From Pseudohongiella nitratireducens (lineage in GTDB: Bacteria > Pseudomonadota > Gammaproteobacteria > Pseudomonadales > Pseudohongiellaceae): a stretch of DNA of 64,000 nucleotides. The position numbers and the translations under genes are program-made. Position 1 is the first letter of the stretch; each line of letters begins with the position of its first letter. Positions 41,115 to 49,881 of this stretch are shown here, piece after piece. The stretch spans positions 1 to 64,000 of the forward strand of contig NZ_LWHM01000032.1 in NCBI RefSeq assembly GCF_001642735.1, given 5' to 3'. The notes beneath the pieces were generated by a model. It did not search any database, was not told where the DNA came from, and saw only the letters and a program-made list of their open reading frames with translations.

Positions 41115-42877
41115 GACTCCCCTCCTTTATGGTGGAACGTTTTTTCGTATTCCTCGCCAGGTTCGTTTTGTGGGATAAAGTCCTTTTCCGCACCAGGCAC
41201 ACTGTAGTCATATGCCCAGCGATACACAGCAGGTAATTCTTCGCCCCAGTTGCCGTGCTTGGGTGGCGTATCCGGTGTTTGCCATTCAAGTGTGGTTGCT
41301 CCCCATGGGTTACCACCGGATGGTTTGCCGCTCTTCAGACTCCAGAAAATATTGATGAAGAAAAGTAGCTGCGCAATAGCAACAAAGATAGCAGCAATTG
41401 TGATGTTGGCATTGAGTGCCTGGGCTGAGGCCGGGATAAAATCCGTGTTGCCCATTTCATAATAGCGACGAGGAACGCCCAGGAAACCCAGGTAATGCAT
41501 AGGCAGATAGATGGCATAAGTGCCCAGGAAGGTACACCAGAAATGTATCTTGCCAAGAGTCTCATTGAACATCTTGCCCGTCATTTTCGGATACCAGTGA
41601 TACAGTGCGGCATAGAGCACCAAGACGGGTGATACACCCATAACCATATGGAAGTGGGCAACCACAAAGTAGGTATCGGCCAGAGGAACATCAATAATGA
41701 CATTGCCCAGAAATAACCCTGTCAGGCCACCGTGAACAAAGGTAAAGATAAAGCCGATGGCAAACAGCATGGGCGTATTGAGACGAATATTGCCCTGCCA
41801 TAACGTCAGTACCCAGTTATAGACTTTTAGCGCTGTCGGTACGGCAATAATCAACGTGGTAGTCGCGAAGAAGAATCCGAAGTAAGGGTTCATGCCGCTG
41901 ACGTACATATGATGAGCCCAGACCAGGAAGCTCAAGCCACCAATGGCAATGATTGCCCAGACCATCATGCGGTAACCGAAAATGTTCTTACGGGCATGAG
42001 TGGATAAGACATCAGAAACCAGGCCGAATGCTGGCAAGGCTACGATGTATACCTCCGGGTGTCCAAAGAACCAGAACAGGTGCTGGAACAGGATCGGGCT
42101 GCCGCCATCATGTTCCAGGGTCTCACCCATATGGATCATGGAAGGTACGAAGAAGCTGGTGCCTAGCATTAGATCAAACGTCAGCATGATGGCGCTAACT
42201 AACAAGGCGGGGAAGGCGAAAAGGCCCAGTACTGTTGCCGTAAAAATGCCCCAGATGGAAAGCGGCAGGCGCATCAGAGTCAAACCGCGTGTTCTTGCCT
42301 GCAGAATCGTGGTGACATAATTCAGGCCACCCATGGTAAAGGCAATGATGAACACCCCGAGAGAGACCAGCATGAGCAGGATGCCGTAGCCGGAACCAGG
42401 CGTCCCGGGTGTAATTGATTGGGGCGCATATAAGGTCCATCCTGCCCCGGTCGGCCCGCCTGGGACAAAGAAACTTGCCAGAAGAATCAGTACTGACAGC
42501 AAATAGACCCAGACACTGAGCATATTGAGAAATGGAAACACCATATCCCTTGTGCCGCACATCAGTGGGATAAGGTAGTTACCGAAGCCACCCAGGAACA
42601 GTGCCGTCAGCAGGTATACCACCATAATCATGCCGTGCATGGTCACAGCCTGATAGTAAAAAGCAGGATCAATCCAGCTGATAGTATCCGGGAAGCCAAG
42701 CTGCAGGCGCATCAGAATTGACAGGCCCAGTGCAATCAAGCCGACAAAGATGGCAATGCCGCCATACTGAATGGCAATGACTTTGTGATCCTGGCTCCAT
42801 ACATATTTGGTGATGAAACTGTCAGGATCGTGCAGCGCGTGCGCGTCATCCTGGTCGGCGAGTGGAACGTATGCCAT
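41111..42877 (-). CDS. Cytochrome c oxidase subunit I (second oxidase)
   Basis: The 588-residue catalytic subunit is about 50 residues longer than coxA at 34310. It shows AVTMHGMIMVVYLLTA (haem ligand), FFGHPEVYIVALPAFGLVS (D-channel Glu and cross-linked Tyr, so A1 type), AHHMYVSGMNP and FVVAHFHMVMG. The extra length is in the N-terminus (MAYVPLADQDDAHAL) and the C-terminal tail (about 525-588). It is not close to coxA in detail, which suggests an independently acquired oxidase rather than a local duplication. Confidence 0.95.
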   Translation of the reverse strand: MAYVPLADQDDAHALHDPDSFITKYVWSQDHKVIAIQYGGIAIFVGLIALGLSILMRLQLGFPDTISWIDPAFYYQAVTMHGMIMVVYLLTALFLGGFGNYLIPLMCGTRDMVFPFLNMLSVWVYLLSVLILLASFFVPGGPTGAGWTLYAPQSITPGTPGSGYGILLMLVSLGVFIIAFTMGGLNYVTTILQARTRGLTLMRLPLSIWGIFTATVLGLFAFPALLVSAIMLTFDLMLGTSFFVPSMIHMGETLEHDGGSPILFQHLFWFFGHPEVYIVALPAFGLVSDVLSTHARKNIFGYRMMVWAIIAIGGLSFLVWAHHMYVSGMNPYFGFFFATTTLIIAVPTALKVYNWVLTLWQGNIRLNTPMLFAIGFIFTFVHGGLTGLFLGNVIIDVPLADTYFVVAHFHMVMGVSPVLVLYAALYHWYPKMTGKMFNETLGKIHFWCTFLGTYAIYLPMHYLGFLGVPRRYYEMGNTDFIPASAQALNANITIAAIFVAIAQLLFFINIFWSLKSGKPSGGNPWGATTLEWQTPDTPPKHGNWGEELPAVYRWAYDYSVPGAEKDFIPQNEPGEEYEKTFHHKGGES

Positions 42878-42929
42878 GTAAACTACCTCCGGATCAAAAG
42901 CTGCTATCTCGTTATTATTGGTAAACCCA

Positions 42930-44297
42930 TTAGCGCAATGTGTTGATATAGGCGATCACATCGTTTTGCTGTGCTTCCGTGCGCATGGCTTTCACCATGG
43001 ATGTCATCTGATAACCATAGTGATCACCGTCTTCACCACCCCGGATGCCATCGCGGTAATTATTCAGTTGTCTGGCAAGATACCAGTCGCTCATCCCTGC
43101 CAGAGCGGGTGCATCTGTTGACCAGCTGCCTTGTGCTTCTGCGCCATGACAGGCTGCACAGTTAGCGCTGTAAATTCGCATGCCGCGCTCTGCATCACCC
43201 TCGACTGTGGCAGGGGCAGGTTCGTCGGGAAGGCTTTCAATATAGGCAGCAACGTTGAGTCTGGCTTCCTCTGAGTTAACCATGGCAGCCATCGGAGCCA
43301 TCATCTGCCCGGCGCTGTCGTCAGGGTTGGCACCCCGGACACCTTCGCTGTAATAGCGTAATTGTCGGGCGATGTACCAGTCTTGAAGTCCGGCAAGTTT
43401 GGGGGCGTTCATGGCCTGGTTACCCTCGCCGTTCTGACCATGACAGCTTGCACAAGTGGCGTACGCCTGGCGCCCGGCAGAGACACTGCCTTCGGGCAGG
43501 CTCTGGGTTTCTGCAAAGGTCATTTGCTGATCCAGCCACTGCTCATAGTCAGCTGGCTCCATGACCTCAATCTGAGCGCGCATGATATGGTGACCCAGGC
43601 CGCAGTATTGTTCGCACAACACATCAAACACACCGGTACGCGTCGGCTCTATCCACATGTAAGAAACCATACCTGGCACCATATCCATCTTGGCGCGGAA
43701 CTGCGGTACGGTGTAGTTGTGGAGAACGTCGCGTGAGCGCAATAACGCTTTTACAGGCTGATCGACAGGTAAGGCCATATAAGGGGCTTTGACAACCAGG
43801 TCATCCTGTCCGGCCGGGTCTGCCGGATTAATACCCCAGGGGTTGGTTTCAGAAATATGGGAAATGTCAGCAGTGCCCATGACGCCATCGTCGCCCGGGT
43901 AGCGGAAAGCCCATTGCCATTGTGAGCCAAAGGCTTCGAATTCAGTCGCGTCTTCCGGCACAGTGACGAACTGTGCCCAGACAAACAACCCAGGAGCCAG
44001 CATGGCCGCAACACCGAGCGCGGTCAGTATGGTGAGGCCGGTTTCCAATCTTGCATTCTCAGGTTCATAAACAGCCTTGTTGTCCGGGGTATCCTTGCTT
44101 TGACGATAGCGATAGACGCTATACGCGAGGAACAGGTTAACCGCAATAAAGACAAACCCGGTGACCCAGAATGTCAGGTTGACCGTGAAATCAATGTTCG
44201 CCCAGTGGGACGCTATGTCTGTAAACCACCACGGACTGACGAGGTGGAATATGATGGAGCCGACAACCAGTAGGACGAGAACAACTGCAATAGCCAT
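42930..44297 (-). CDS. Cytochrome c oxidase subunit II with two C-terminal cytochrome c domains (second oxidase)
   Basis: The 455-residue product has three N-terminal hydrophobic segments (about 3-22, 41-62, 86-110) and then the CuA domain with H193, C228, C232, H236 and M239. Two tandem class I cytochrome c domains follow, with CASCH (282-286) and CAACH (380-384). The two share an internal repeat (LAG-x2-DWY-x-ARQL-x2-Y-x2-G-x-RG), so they arose by duplication. One haem c domain is usual for caa3 oxidases; two is uncommon. This subunit could take electrons directly from a bc1-type or soluble donor. It heads the five-gene leftward operon. Confidence 0.93.
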   Translation of the reverse strand: MAIAVVLVLLVVGSIIFHLVSPWWFTDIASHWANIDFTVNLTFWVTGFVFIAVNLFLAYSVYRYRQSKDTPDNKAVYEPENARLETGLTILTALGVAAMLAPGLFVWAQFVTVPEDATEFEAFGSQWQWAFRYPGDDGVMGTADISHISETNPWGINPADPAGQDDLVVKAPYMALPVDQPVKALLRSRDVLHNYTVPQFRAKMDMVPGMVSYMWIEPTRTGVFDVLCEQYCGLGHHIMRAQIEVMEPADYEQWLDQQMTFAETQSLPEGSVSAGRQAYATCASCHGQNGEGNQAMNAPKLAGLQDWYIARQLRYYSEGVRGANPDDSAGQMMAPMAAMVNSEEARLNVAAYIESLPDEPAPATVEGDAERGMRIYSANCAACHGAEAQGSWSTDAPALAGMSDWYLARQLNNYRDGIRGGEDGDHYGYQMTSMVKAMRTEAQQNDVIAYINTLR

Positions 44298-44644
44298 ACG
44301 CGAAATATCCTTGTGAATGTGCGAGCACGGACAACAGTGGATAAAGCAACTGTATAGCGAAAGATAAACAGGGGGCGCAGACCAGAATCAGAATGGCCTG
44401 TAAAAAGGATTGATTTGTAAATACTGCGGTTGACGACGAACGCTACAACTATCCCGTTCACAACGTCGTTCCCTCCCTTTATTCCTTGTTGTTATCTTTC
44501 GGACGGGGTACTCAACGTGTTACTTCGATCGTTACAACAAACTGTCTCGCGGTGTTCGCTGAAAGAGAAACCAGCAAACGAACTTCTTCGATCCTATAGC
44601 AATGCCTGAGGGAGTGCAATACTCCCCCAGACAACTTAATAAGA
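44298..44644. other. 347 bp gap upstream of the second oxidase operon
   Basis: No gene was recognised. It must hold the promoter of the leftward oxidase operon. A hairpin at 44606-44630 (CTGAGGGAGT against ACTCCCCCAG, one mismatch) lies just after the hypothetical gene at 44645 and may end its transcript, but no T-run follows. Confidence 0.4.
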
Positions 44645-45184
44645 TTATGCCCGGACCATTTTCAGGTCGGCAAATGGGTTCAGGAAGTGTGGGTCGATAG
44701 CCGCAAGGGTGGCTTCCTGATGTTGCTGACTCATCATTTGCTGAATCTTTTCTACCTGACTTTCTTTAGCATAAATCAACACCAGGTATTTGCCCGCTGC
44801 AATGTCATCGTGAAAGTTGGCAATTTTCTTGTTTTCCCGGGCAACGCCGCTCAGGCCGCCGACCCAGGCGCCAAAACAAGTGATCAGGCATATGATAGCG
44901 GCGTAGGCATACCAAGGTATGGCTGTGCCAAAGGGGTCTGCGACTGCTGCGATTCCAGCCATGCCCAGGCCCGCCAGGAAACCGATGCCGGCACCGATGA
45001 AACCCTCTCGGATGAAGTCCAGGGTTTCCAGGTAATTACTCGAATGCAAATGTTCTTTGACCAGGCCGCTCTCGTTCTTGCTGTGGATATGCAAGAACCA
45101 GTCATCAACACCAATGTTGTGCAGGTCGTCGGAGATCTGCTGTGTGCTTTTTAAGGTGGGTGACAGATAATAGATACATCTCAT
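44645..45184 (-). CDS. Uncharacterised two-helix membrane protein
   Basis: I do not recognise the family with certainty. The 179-residue protein has two glycine-rich membrane helices (about 62-82 and 90-112) flanked by soluble segments. The N-terminal (RCIYYLSPTLKSTQQISDDL) and C-terminal (GKYLVLIYAKESQVEKIQQM) segments each look like a beta-alpha-beta half. Together they could form one small sensor-like fold split by a membrane hairpin. It stands alone between the second oxidase and ctaB, with gaps of about 350 bp on both sides. A role in stress or membrane sensing would be speculation. Confidence 0.7.
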   Translation of the reverse strand: MRCIYYLSPTLKSTQQISDDLHNIGVDDWFLHIHSKNESGLVKEHLHSSNYLETLDFIREGFIGAGIGFLAGLGMAGIAAVADPFGTAIPWYAYAAIICLITCFGAWVGGLSGVARENKKIANFHDDIAAGKYLVLIYAKESQVEKIQQMMSQQHQEATLAAIDPHFLNPFADLKMVRA

Positions 45185-45533
45185 TGAGCTTCTCCTTCTA
45201 TTATTTAGGGTCGCTTTATTCGTACATCTCTATCAGTCTAAATACATCCGCTCCACGAAATCAGATGACTTCAATTTAGAAGACAGACTCGATTCCCTGA
45301 TGGAAGCAGACCCGTCTCCTGAGTTAATCTCAGGCTTTTAGCCTAACATAGCCTCTCAAAAAGAATAGACCATGTTTGATTACAATTTACTCCGGAAATT
45401 TTAAATTGTCCTCTTTTTTTTCGTATCTCGATCCTGATATCGAATTACGGTACAATATGCCACCCCCGATTCATTCATCCAGTCTGCATGCACCTCCGAC
45501 GTTACGAGGCAGTGTCTGGCAAGAGGATATCCC
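45185..45533. other. 349 bp gap between the hypothetical gene and ctaB
   Basis: No gene was seen. It contains divergent promoters by position. A hairpin CCTGAG-TTAAT-CTCAGG (45318-45334) is followed by CTTTTAG, and a small AGGCTTTTAGCCT palindrome overlaps it; this could be a leftover terminator. A TACAATATG stretch near 45451 is a plausible -10 for ctaB. Confidence 0.4.
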
Positions 45534-46421
45534 GTGACAGAGCTTAGCCAAAAGCAAACAGCCAGCTGGCGCGACTACTACGAAATGTGCAAACCCCGTG
45601 TCGTGATGTTGATGATACTCACGTCCATGGTCGGAATGTTTCTTGCCGTGCCGGGTATGGTGCCCTTCGATATTCTGATTCTCGGTAACCTGGGTATTGC
45701 GCTGGTAGCCGGTTCCGGTGCTGTCGTGAATCACCTGATTGACCGAAAAATCGACGCGGTGATGAGGCGAACCAGCAACCGGCCGATGCCACAGGGACGA
45801 GTCGCGCCAAAACAGGCCGCCTTGTTTGCCGCCATGATTGGTGTGCTGGGCATGGCGATCATGCTGATTTGGGTCAACGCACTAAGTGCCTGGCTGACGC
45901 TGGCTTCTTTTATCGGGTATGCGTTTATTTACACAGGTTACCTGAAGCGGGCTACACCACAGAATATTGTGATTGGTGGTTTGTCCGGTGCTATGCCGCC
46001 GCTGCTGGGTTGGGCTGCCGTGACGGGCACCATTGAGCCAGGCGCATTAATTCTGGTGCTGATTATTTTCGCCTGGACGCCACCGCACTTTTGGGCACTG
46101 GCTATACATCGCAAGGAAGAATACGCGAAAACCGGTATTCCCATGTTGCCGGTGACTCACGGTGAGCAGCTCACCAAGATCCATATTATTCTCTATACTG
46201 TTATTCTGCTGCTGGTCAGCGTTATGCCATGGCTGATTGGCATGAGTGGCCTGCTGTATCTGATGGCTGCTGTGGTGCTCGGTGCAGGGTTTCTGGCCTG
46301 GTCACTGGTGTTGCTGTTCAAGCCGGGCCGAAACACTGCCATGGATACATTTAAATACTCCATCATCTATTTGATGGTGCTGTTTCCGGTACTGATGGTC
46401 GACCATTACTTCATGTTCTGA
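45534..46421 (+). CDS. ctaB: Protohaem IX farnesyltransferase (haem O synthase)
   Basis: CtaB/CyoE converts haem B to haem O in the membrane, the first step toward haem A. The product is 295 residues (GTG start). The UbiA-family prenyl-binding motif NHLIDRKIDAVMRRTSNRPM and the second motif FAWTPPHFWALAIHRKEEYA are intact, in a nine-helix protein. The usual partner ctaA (haem A synthase) precedes ctaB in Pseudomonas but is not found here or elsewhere in the window. It is followed by sco. Confidence 0.95.
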   Translation: MTELSQKQTASWRDYYEMCKPRVVMLMILTSMVGMFLAVPGMVPFDILILGNLGIALVAGSGAVVNHLIDRKIDAVMRRTSNRPMPQGRVAPKQAALFAAMIGVLGMAIMLIWVNALSAWLTLASFIGYAFIYTGYLKRATPQNIVIGGLSGAMPPLLGWAAVTGTIEPGALILVLIIFAWTPPHFWALAIHRKEEYAKTGIPMLPVTHGEQLTKIHIILYTVILLLVSVMPWLIGMSGLLYLMAAVVLGAGFLAWSLVLLFKPGRNTAMDTFKYSIIYLMVLFPVLMVDHYFMF

Positions 46422-46476
46422 GTGGATGCGTAAATAGATACGTGCTTGCGCTCCTGAGTTACAGGCGAGAGTTTTC

Positions 46477-47142
46477 ATGAAAAAAAATATCCGCATTACA
46501 GTGATCGTATGTCTGGTCTGGGTGGCGATTGTGCTGTACCTGACCTTCAACCGTTATGCAGACAACAATGATGCAGCGACAGTTTCGCCGGAAGAGCTGC
46601 GCGAAATCGGCGCGATGGTTTATGACGAGCCTGTGCCTGTCTCAGACTTTGAGCTGGTCGATCATACCGGAGAGGCATTTAACAATGGCTCATTTGATGG
46701 CAAGTGGAGCATGCTGTTCTTTGGTTTCACCAACTGCCCGGACATTTGCCCGCTGACCATGCACGAGTTGACGGGGTTTTATCAGGATCTTGAGCAAGGC
46801 CCTTATCAGCAGGATACACAGGTTGTGATGATCAGCGTTGATCCGTTTCGGGATGATCAGCAGCAGATTGCTGAATTCATGGCTGGCTATGATGACAGCT
46901 TCCTGGGTGTGAACGGCGATTTTGATGTGATTTCCCGTCTGGCCAGCGAACTGTTTGTGGCACATGGCATCATGCCCGTGCCGGCGCCTGATGGTGGCAC
47001 CCCCAAAAACTTCCTGGTCAATCACAGCGGCAATATCCTGCTGATTGATCCACAAGGCCAGTACCGTGGTTTCCTTGAGCCCAATATCAAGCGCCCCAAT
47101 ATCCTCGAAGCTTACCAGCTGATCCGGCAAGGCAATAGCTGA
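46477..47142 (+). CDS. SCO1/SenC-family copper chaperone
   Basis: This membrane-anchored copper and thiol chaperone serves the CuA site of subunit II. The 221-residue product has one N-terminal helix (about 5-24), a thioredoxin fold with the copper-binding GFTNCPDICPLTM (Cys-x3-Cys) and a later histidine in FLVNHSGNILLID. All three copper ligands are present. It lies 55 bp after ctaB, as in other cox loci, and is convergent with znuB. Confidence 0.93.
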   Translation: MKKNIRITVIVCLVWVAIVLYLTFNRYADNNDAATVSPEELREIGAMVYDEPVPVSDFELVDHTGEAFNNGSFDGKWSMLFFGFTNCPDICPLTMHELTGFYQDLEQGPYQQDTQVVMISVDPFRDDQQQIAEFMAGYDDSFLGVNGDFDVISRLASELFVAHGIMPVPAPDGGTPKNFLVNHSGNILLIDPQGQYRGFLEPNIKRPNILEAYQLIRQGNS

Positions 47143-47189
47143 GTCCGGCACACGCTTCTTACCTGCTCTTATTGCTATTCCACTGCTGC

Positions 47190-47211
47190 TCTCTCAGATT
47201 CGAATGAGAGA
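47190..47211. terminator. Hairpin between convergent sco and znuB
   Basis: TCTCTCA (47190-47196) pairs with TGAGAGA (47205-47211) around an eight-base loop. It lies between two convergent genes and could serve both, but it lacks a T-run. Confidence 0.4.
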
Positions 47212-47226
47212 CCAGTCAGTGTGGAA

Positions 47227-48018
47227 TCAATTCCTGATGACTTTGGCGCTTGCGGATACCAGTATGAACAAGGCACAGGCGCTGACGACAATTGACGGCC
47301 CGGCGGGTGTGTCCCACTGATAGGACATCGCAATCCCGCTCAGGACAGAGAGACAGCCAGCTATCGCCGCACCGATCGCCATTTGCTCAGGTGTGCTGAC
47401 CAGCTTGCGTACAGCGGCAGCAGGAATGATCAGTAAGGCTGTGATCAGCAACACACCAATAATTTTCATCGCCACAGCAATCAGCAGTGCAATCATCATC
47501 ACCAGTAGCGTGTAATAGCGGCCTACTGCATGCCCTTCTACCTGGGCCAGTTCCTGATGCACAGTCAGAGACAGGAAATAGGACCAGTAACGCAGCAGCA
47601 GCACACTGATCAACAGACAGGCGCCGGCAATCCAGTAAAGGTCGGTCTGCGAGACAGTGAGCAGGTCACCAAACAGGAAGGCCATCAGGTTAAGCTGGAC
47701 ATTGCCTGACAGTGATAATACCAGCAGCGCCACCGCCAGTGTGCCGTGGGCAATCAGTCCCAGCAAAGTATCCGTAGACAGCGCCTGTCGTTTTTCCAGC
47801 CATAACAGCACCCCGGCAAACAGCAGGCATGCAATGATAATGGCCAGCTGAAGGTGCACATTAAACAAGATCGCCATGGCAACCCCCAGCAAAGCAGCGT
47901 GGGCTAGCGTATCACCAAAATACGACATACGTCGCCAGACCACAAAGCAGCCCAGCGGACCGGCGACGACAGCAATCAGCAAACCGGCAATCAGTGCGTA
48001 AATAATAAAATCCATCAT
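47227..48018 (-). CDS. znuB: Zinc ABC transporter permease ZnuB
   Basis: The 263-residue permease of the ABC-3 family has about eight membrane helices and the family-typical GCFVVWRRMSYFGDTLAHAA near the N-terminus. The length matches E. coli ZnuB (261). It starts 2 bp after the znuC stop. With ZnuC and ZnuA it imports Zn2+ across the inner membrane. Confidence 0.95.
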   Translation of the reverse strand: MMDFIIYALIAGLLIAVVAGPLGCFVVWRRMSYFGDTLAHAALLGVAMAILFNVHLQLAIIIACLLFAGVLLWLEKRQALSTDTLLGLIAHGTLAVALLVLSLSGNVQLNLMAFLFGDLLTVSQTDLYWIAGACLLISVLLLRYWSYFLSLTVHQELAQVEGHAVGRYYTLLVMMIALLIAVAMKIIGVLLITALLIIPAAAVRKLVSTPEQMAIGAAIAGCLSVLSGIAMSYQWDTPAGPSIVVSACALFILVSASAKVIRN

Positions 48019-48020
48019 GA

Positions 48021-48788
48021 TCAGTGCTCGTGCTGACAGTTATCTTCGACCACATCACCGTCAATGCCGTGCACGTGATTATGGTGGTGGGTATAAACGG
48101 CAAGTGCTTCGGCTTCTTTACGCCCGAACAGAGCCAGATAAGCTGGGTCGGTGCTGACCTGCTCCGGTTTGCCATGACAGCAAATATGCTGGTTCAGACA
48201 AAGCACCTCGTCAGTTGTCGCCATCACCAGGTGTAAATCGTGGGAAACCATAAGGATGCCGCAACCATGGCGCTCCCGGATGGTGTTGATCAGGTCATAC
48301 AGTTCAGCCTGGCCGTTAACATCTACGCCTTGTGCTGGTTCATCCAGCACCAGTAAGTGCGGAGAGCGGCAAAGCGCGCGAGCCAGCAAAACACGCTGCA
48401 TTTCGCCTCCGGAAAGCGCTGAAACGGGCTGGTCAAGCAGGTGTACGACGTTAACCTCAGCCAGTGTGGCTTCGGCAACGGTGACAGGCTGGCTGATGCC
48501 GGTCAGGCCCAGTGAGAGGAATCGTCGGACTGTCAGCGGCAGCGTCGGTTCAATATAGAGTTTCTGAGGCATGTAGCCAATACGCAGGCCCTGCTGGCGC
48601 CGAAGCTTGCCCTGGTAACCCGTCATCAGCCCCAAGACAATGCGTACCAGCGTGGTCTTGCCAGCGCCGTTGGGACCGATCAATGTGACCAGTTGTCCGC
48701 GTTGTAATTCAAAACTGATGTCTTGCAATATCGGGCGTCCACCCAGTTTTACTCCGACATTTTCGGCTTTAACCAACCAGTCTGACAT
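48021..48788 (-). CDS. znuC: Zinc ABC transporter ATP-binding protein ZnuC
   Basis: The 255-residue ATPase has Walker [14 protein letters not shown], the signature [15 protein letters not shown], Walker [14 protein letters not shown] and the H-loop [10 protein letters not shown]. The C-terminus is His-rich ([12 protein letters not shown] and a final HEH), as seen in ZnuC proteins, and may sense or bind Zn. It is divergent from znuA over a Zur-type palindrome. Pseudomonas has zur next to znuC; here no zur is present at the locus. Confidence 0.95.
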   Translation of the reverse strand: MSDWLVKAENVGVKLGGRPILQDISFELQRGQLVTLIGPNGAGKTTLVRIVLGLMTGYQGKLRRQQGLRIGYMPQKLYIEPTLPLTVRRFLSLGLTGISQPVTVAEATLAEVNVVHLLDQPVSALSGGEMQRVLLARALCRSPHLLVLDEPAQGVDVNGQAELYDLINTIRERHGCGILMVSHDLHLVMATTDEVLCLNQHICCHGKPEQVSTDPAYLALFGRKEAEALAVYTHHHNHVHGIDGDVVEDNCQHEH

Positions 48789-48823
48789 GTCTACCCCTTT
48801 TCATCCGGATGGCATCATAGCAG

Positions 48824-48846
48824 AAAATGGTATATCATAACATTTT
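48824..48846. promoter_or_regulatory. Zur box between znuC and znuA
   Basis: A 23 bp near-palindrome reads AAAATGGTATA, then T, then CATAACATTTT. The two arms differ at only a few positions, and it resembles the known gammaproteobacterial Zur consensus (GAAATGTTATANTATAACATTTC). It lies in the 80 bp divergent promoter region, so Zn-bound Zur would repress both znuCB and znuA. Confidence 0.8.
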
Positions 48847-48868
48847 AGATCCAATGCCCGGTTTTCCC

Positions 48869-49816
48869 ATGCTTTCTCGGAATATTACACGTATTGCTGC
48901 CATTTTGGTGGCAGTTCTCTTCTCGACCCTGCCTGTTTCTGCTTCGGCGGCACCTGTTGTGGCGGCGACGATAAAGCCTCTCCAGTTTATCGCGGCTGCG
49001 ATTACCGACGGTGTGACTGAGCCCAGGGTGCTGGTTCCGGAAAGCCAGTCCTATCATCACTTTATTGTCCGCCCTTCCACAGTCAGGCTTTTGCGTGAGG
49101 CTGACCTGGTGTTATGGGTAGGGCCGGAACTGGAAACGTACCTGGCCGATTCCATCAACGACTTCGCGAATGCAACGGTTCAGGCATTGGCCGTGTCCGG
49201 GCTGGCTGTGCACTATCTACCTGATATAGAAACAACGGGAGAAACCAATGTGCCAGAAAGTGGGCAGCATGCCGGCCACCAGCACCATGGTGTGAGTGGT
49301 ATTGATCCTCACATCTGGCTGAATACTCAAAATGCAGAGCAGGTTGCCACTGTCCTGGCTGAGCAGTTATCTGCTATTGATCCCGCTAATGAAGCTCGGT
49401 ATTTGCAAAACCTGGCGACCTTCCGGGTAGAGTTGCAGTTGATCAGGGAAAGTGTCGTACAGCGTTTGCAGCCCTATCTGGACCGACCTTATGCGGTATA
49501 CCACGATGCGTTTCAGTATTTTGAACAGGAGTTCGGCCTTTCCCACCAGCTGGTGATTGCCAACAGTGATGAGATTCAGCCTGGCGTTCGCAAACTGATG
49601 TCCTTGCGGGATGCATTCGCAAGCCAGGAGTTATCCTGTTTGATGGAGGATGTGACCAGCCAGGAGTCCACGATTAATACGGCGCTGGGTCGTGTTCAGC
49701 TCAACCGGATCAAAGCCGATACCACTGGCCAGAACCTGACATCTTCGCCTCGCGCTTACATTCAGTTGATCAATGATTTGGGGCTGGCATTTGCACAGTG
49801 TTTTAGTGATCATTAG
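48869..49816 (+). CDS. znuA: Zinc ABC transporter substrate-binding protein ZnuA
   Basis: This is the periplasmic Zn2+ receptor. From ATG 48869 the product is 315 residues with a Sec signal (MLSRNITRIAAILVAVLFST, cleaved after about SASA). ATG 48854 is also possible, while an ATG at 48827 lies inside the Zur box and is discounted. Candidate Zn ligands are His in SQSYHHFIVRPS, GIDPHIWLN and VYHDAFQYF, with an acidic residue in EDVTSQES. The usual His-rich loop is short (GQHAGHQHHG). Confidence 0.94.
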   Translation: MLSRNITRIAAILVAVLFSTLPVSASAAPVVAATIKPLQFIAAAITDGVTEPRVLVPESQSYHHFIVRPSTVRLLREADLVLWVGPELETYLADSINDFANATVQALAVSGLAVHYLPDIETTGETNVPESGQHAGHQHHGVSGIDPHIWLNTQNAEQVATVLAEQLSAIDPANEARYLQNLATFRVELQLIRESVVQRLQPYLDRPYAVYHDAFQYFEQEFGLSHQLVIANSDEIQPGVRKLMSLRDAFASQELSCLMEDVTSQESTINTALGRVQLNRIKADTTGQNLTSSPRAYIQLINDLGLAFAQCFSDH

Positions 49817-49881
49817 AGGGGCTGACGTCCTGGCGCCGCATTCTCGACATTCGATACACTAAGACTTTCAGGCGAAACACT

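Noticed and set aside
44606-44630. Hairpin after the hypothetical gene considered as a firm terminator
   Set aside because: The stem has a mismatch and no T-run on either strand, so it is mentioned only within the gap description.
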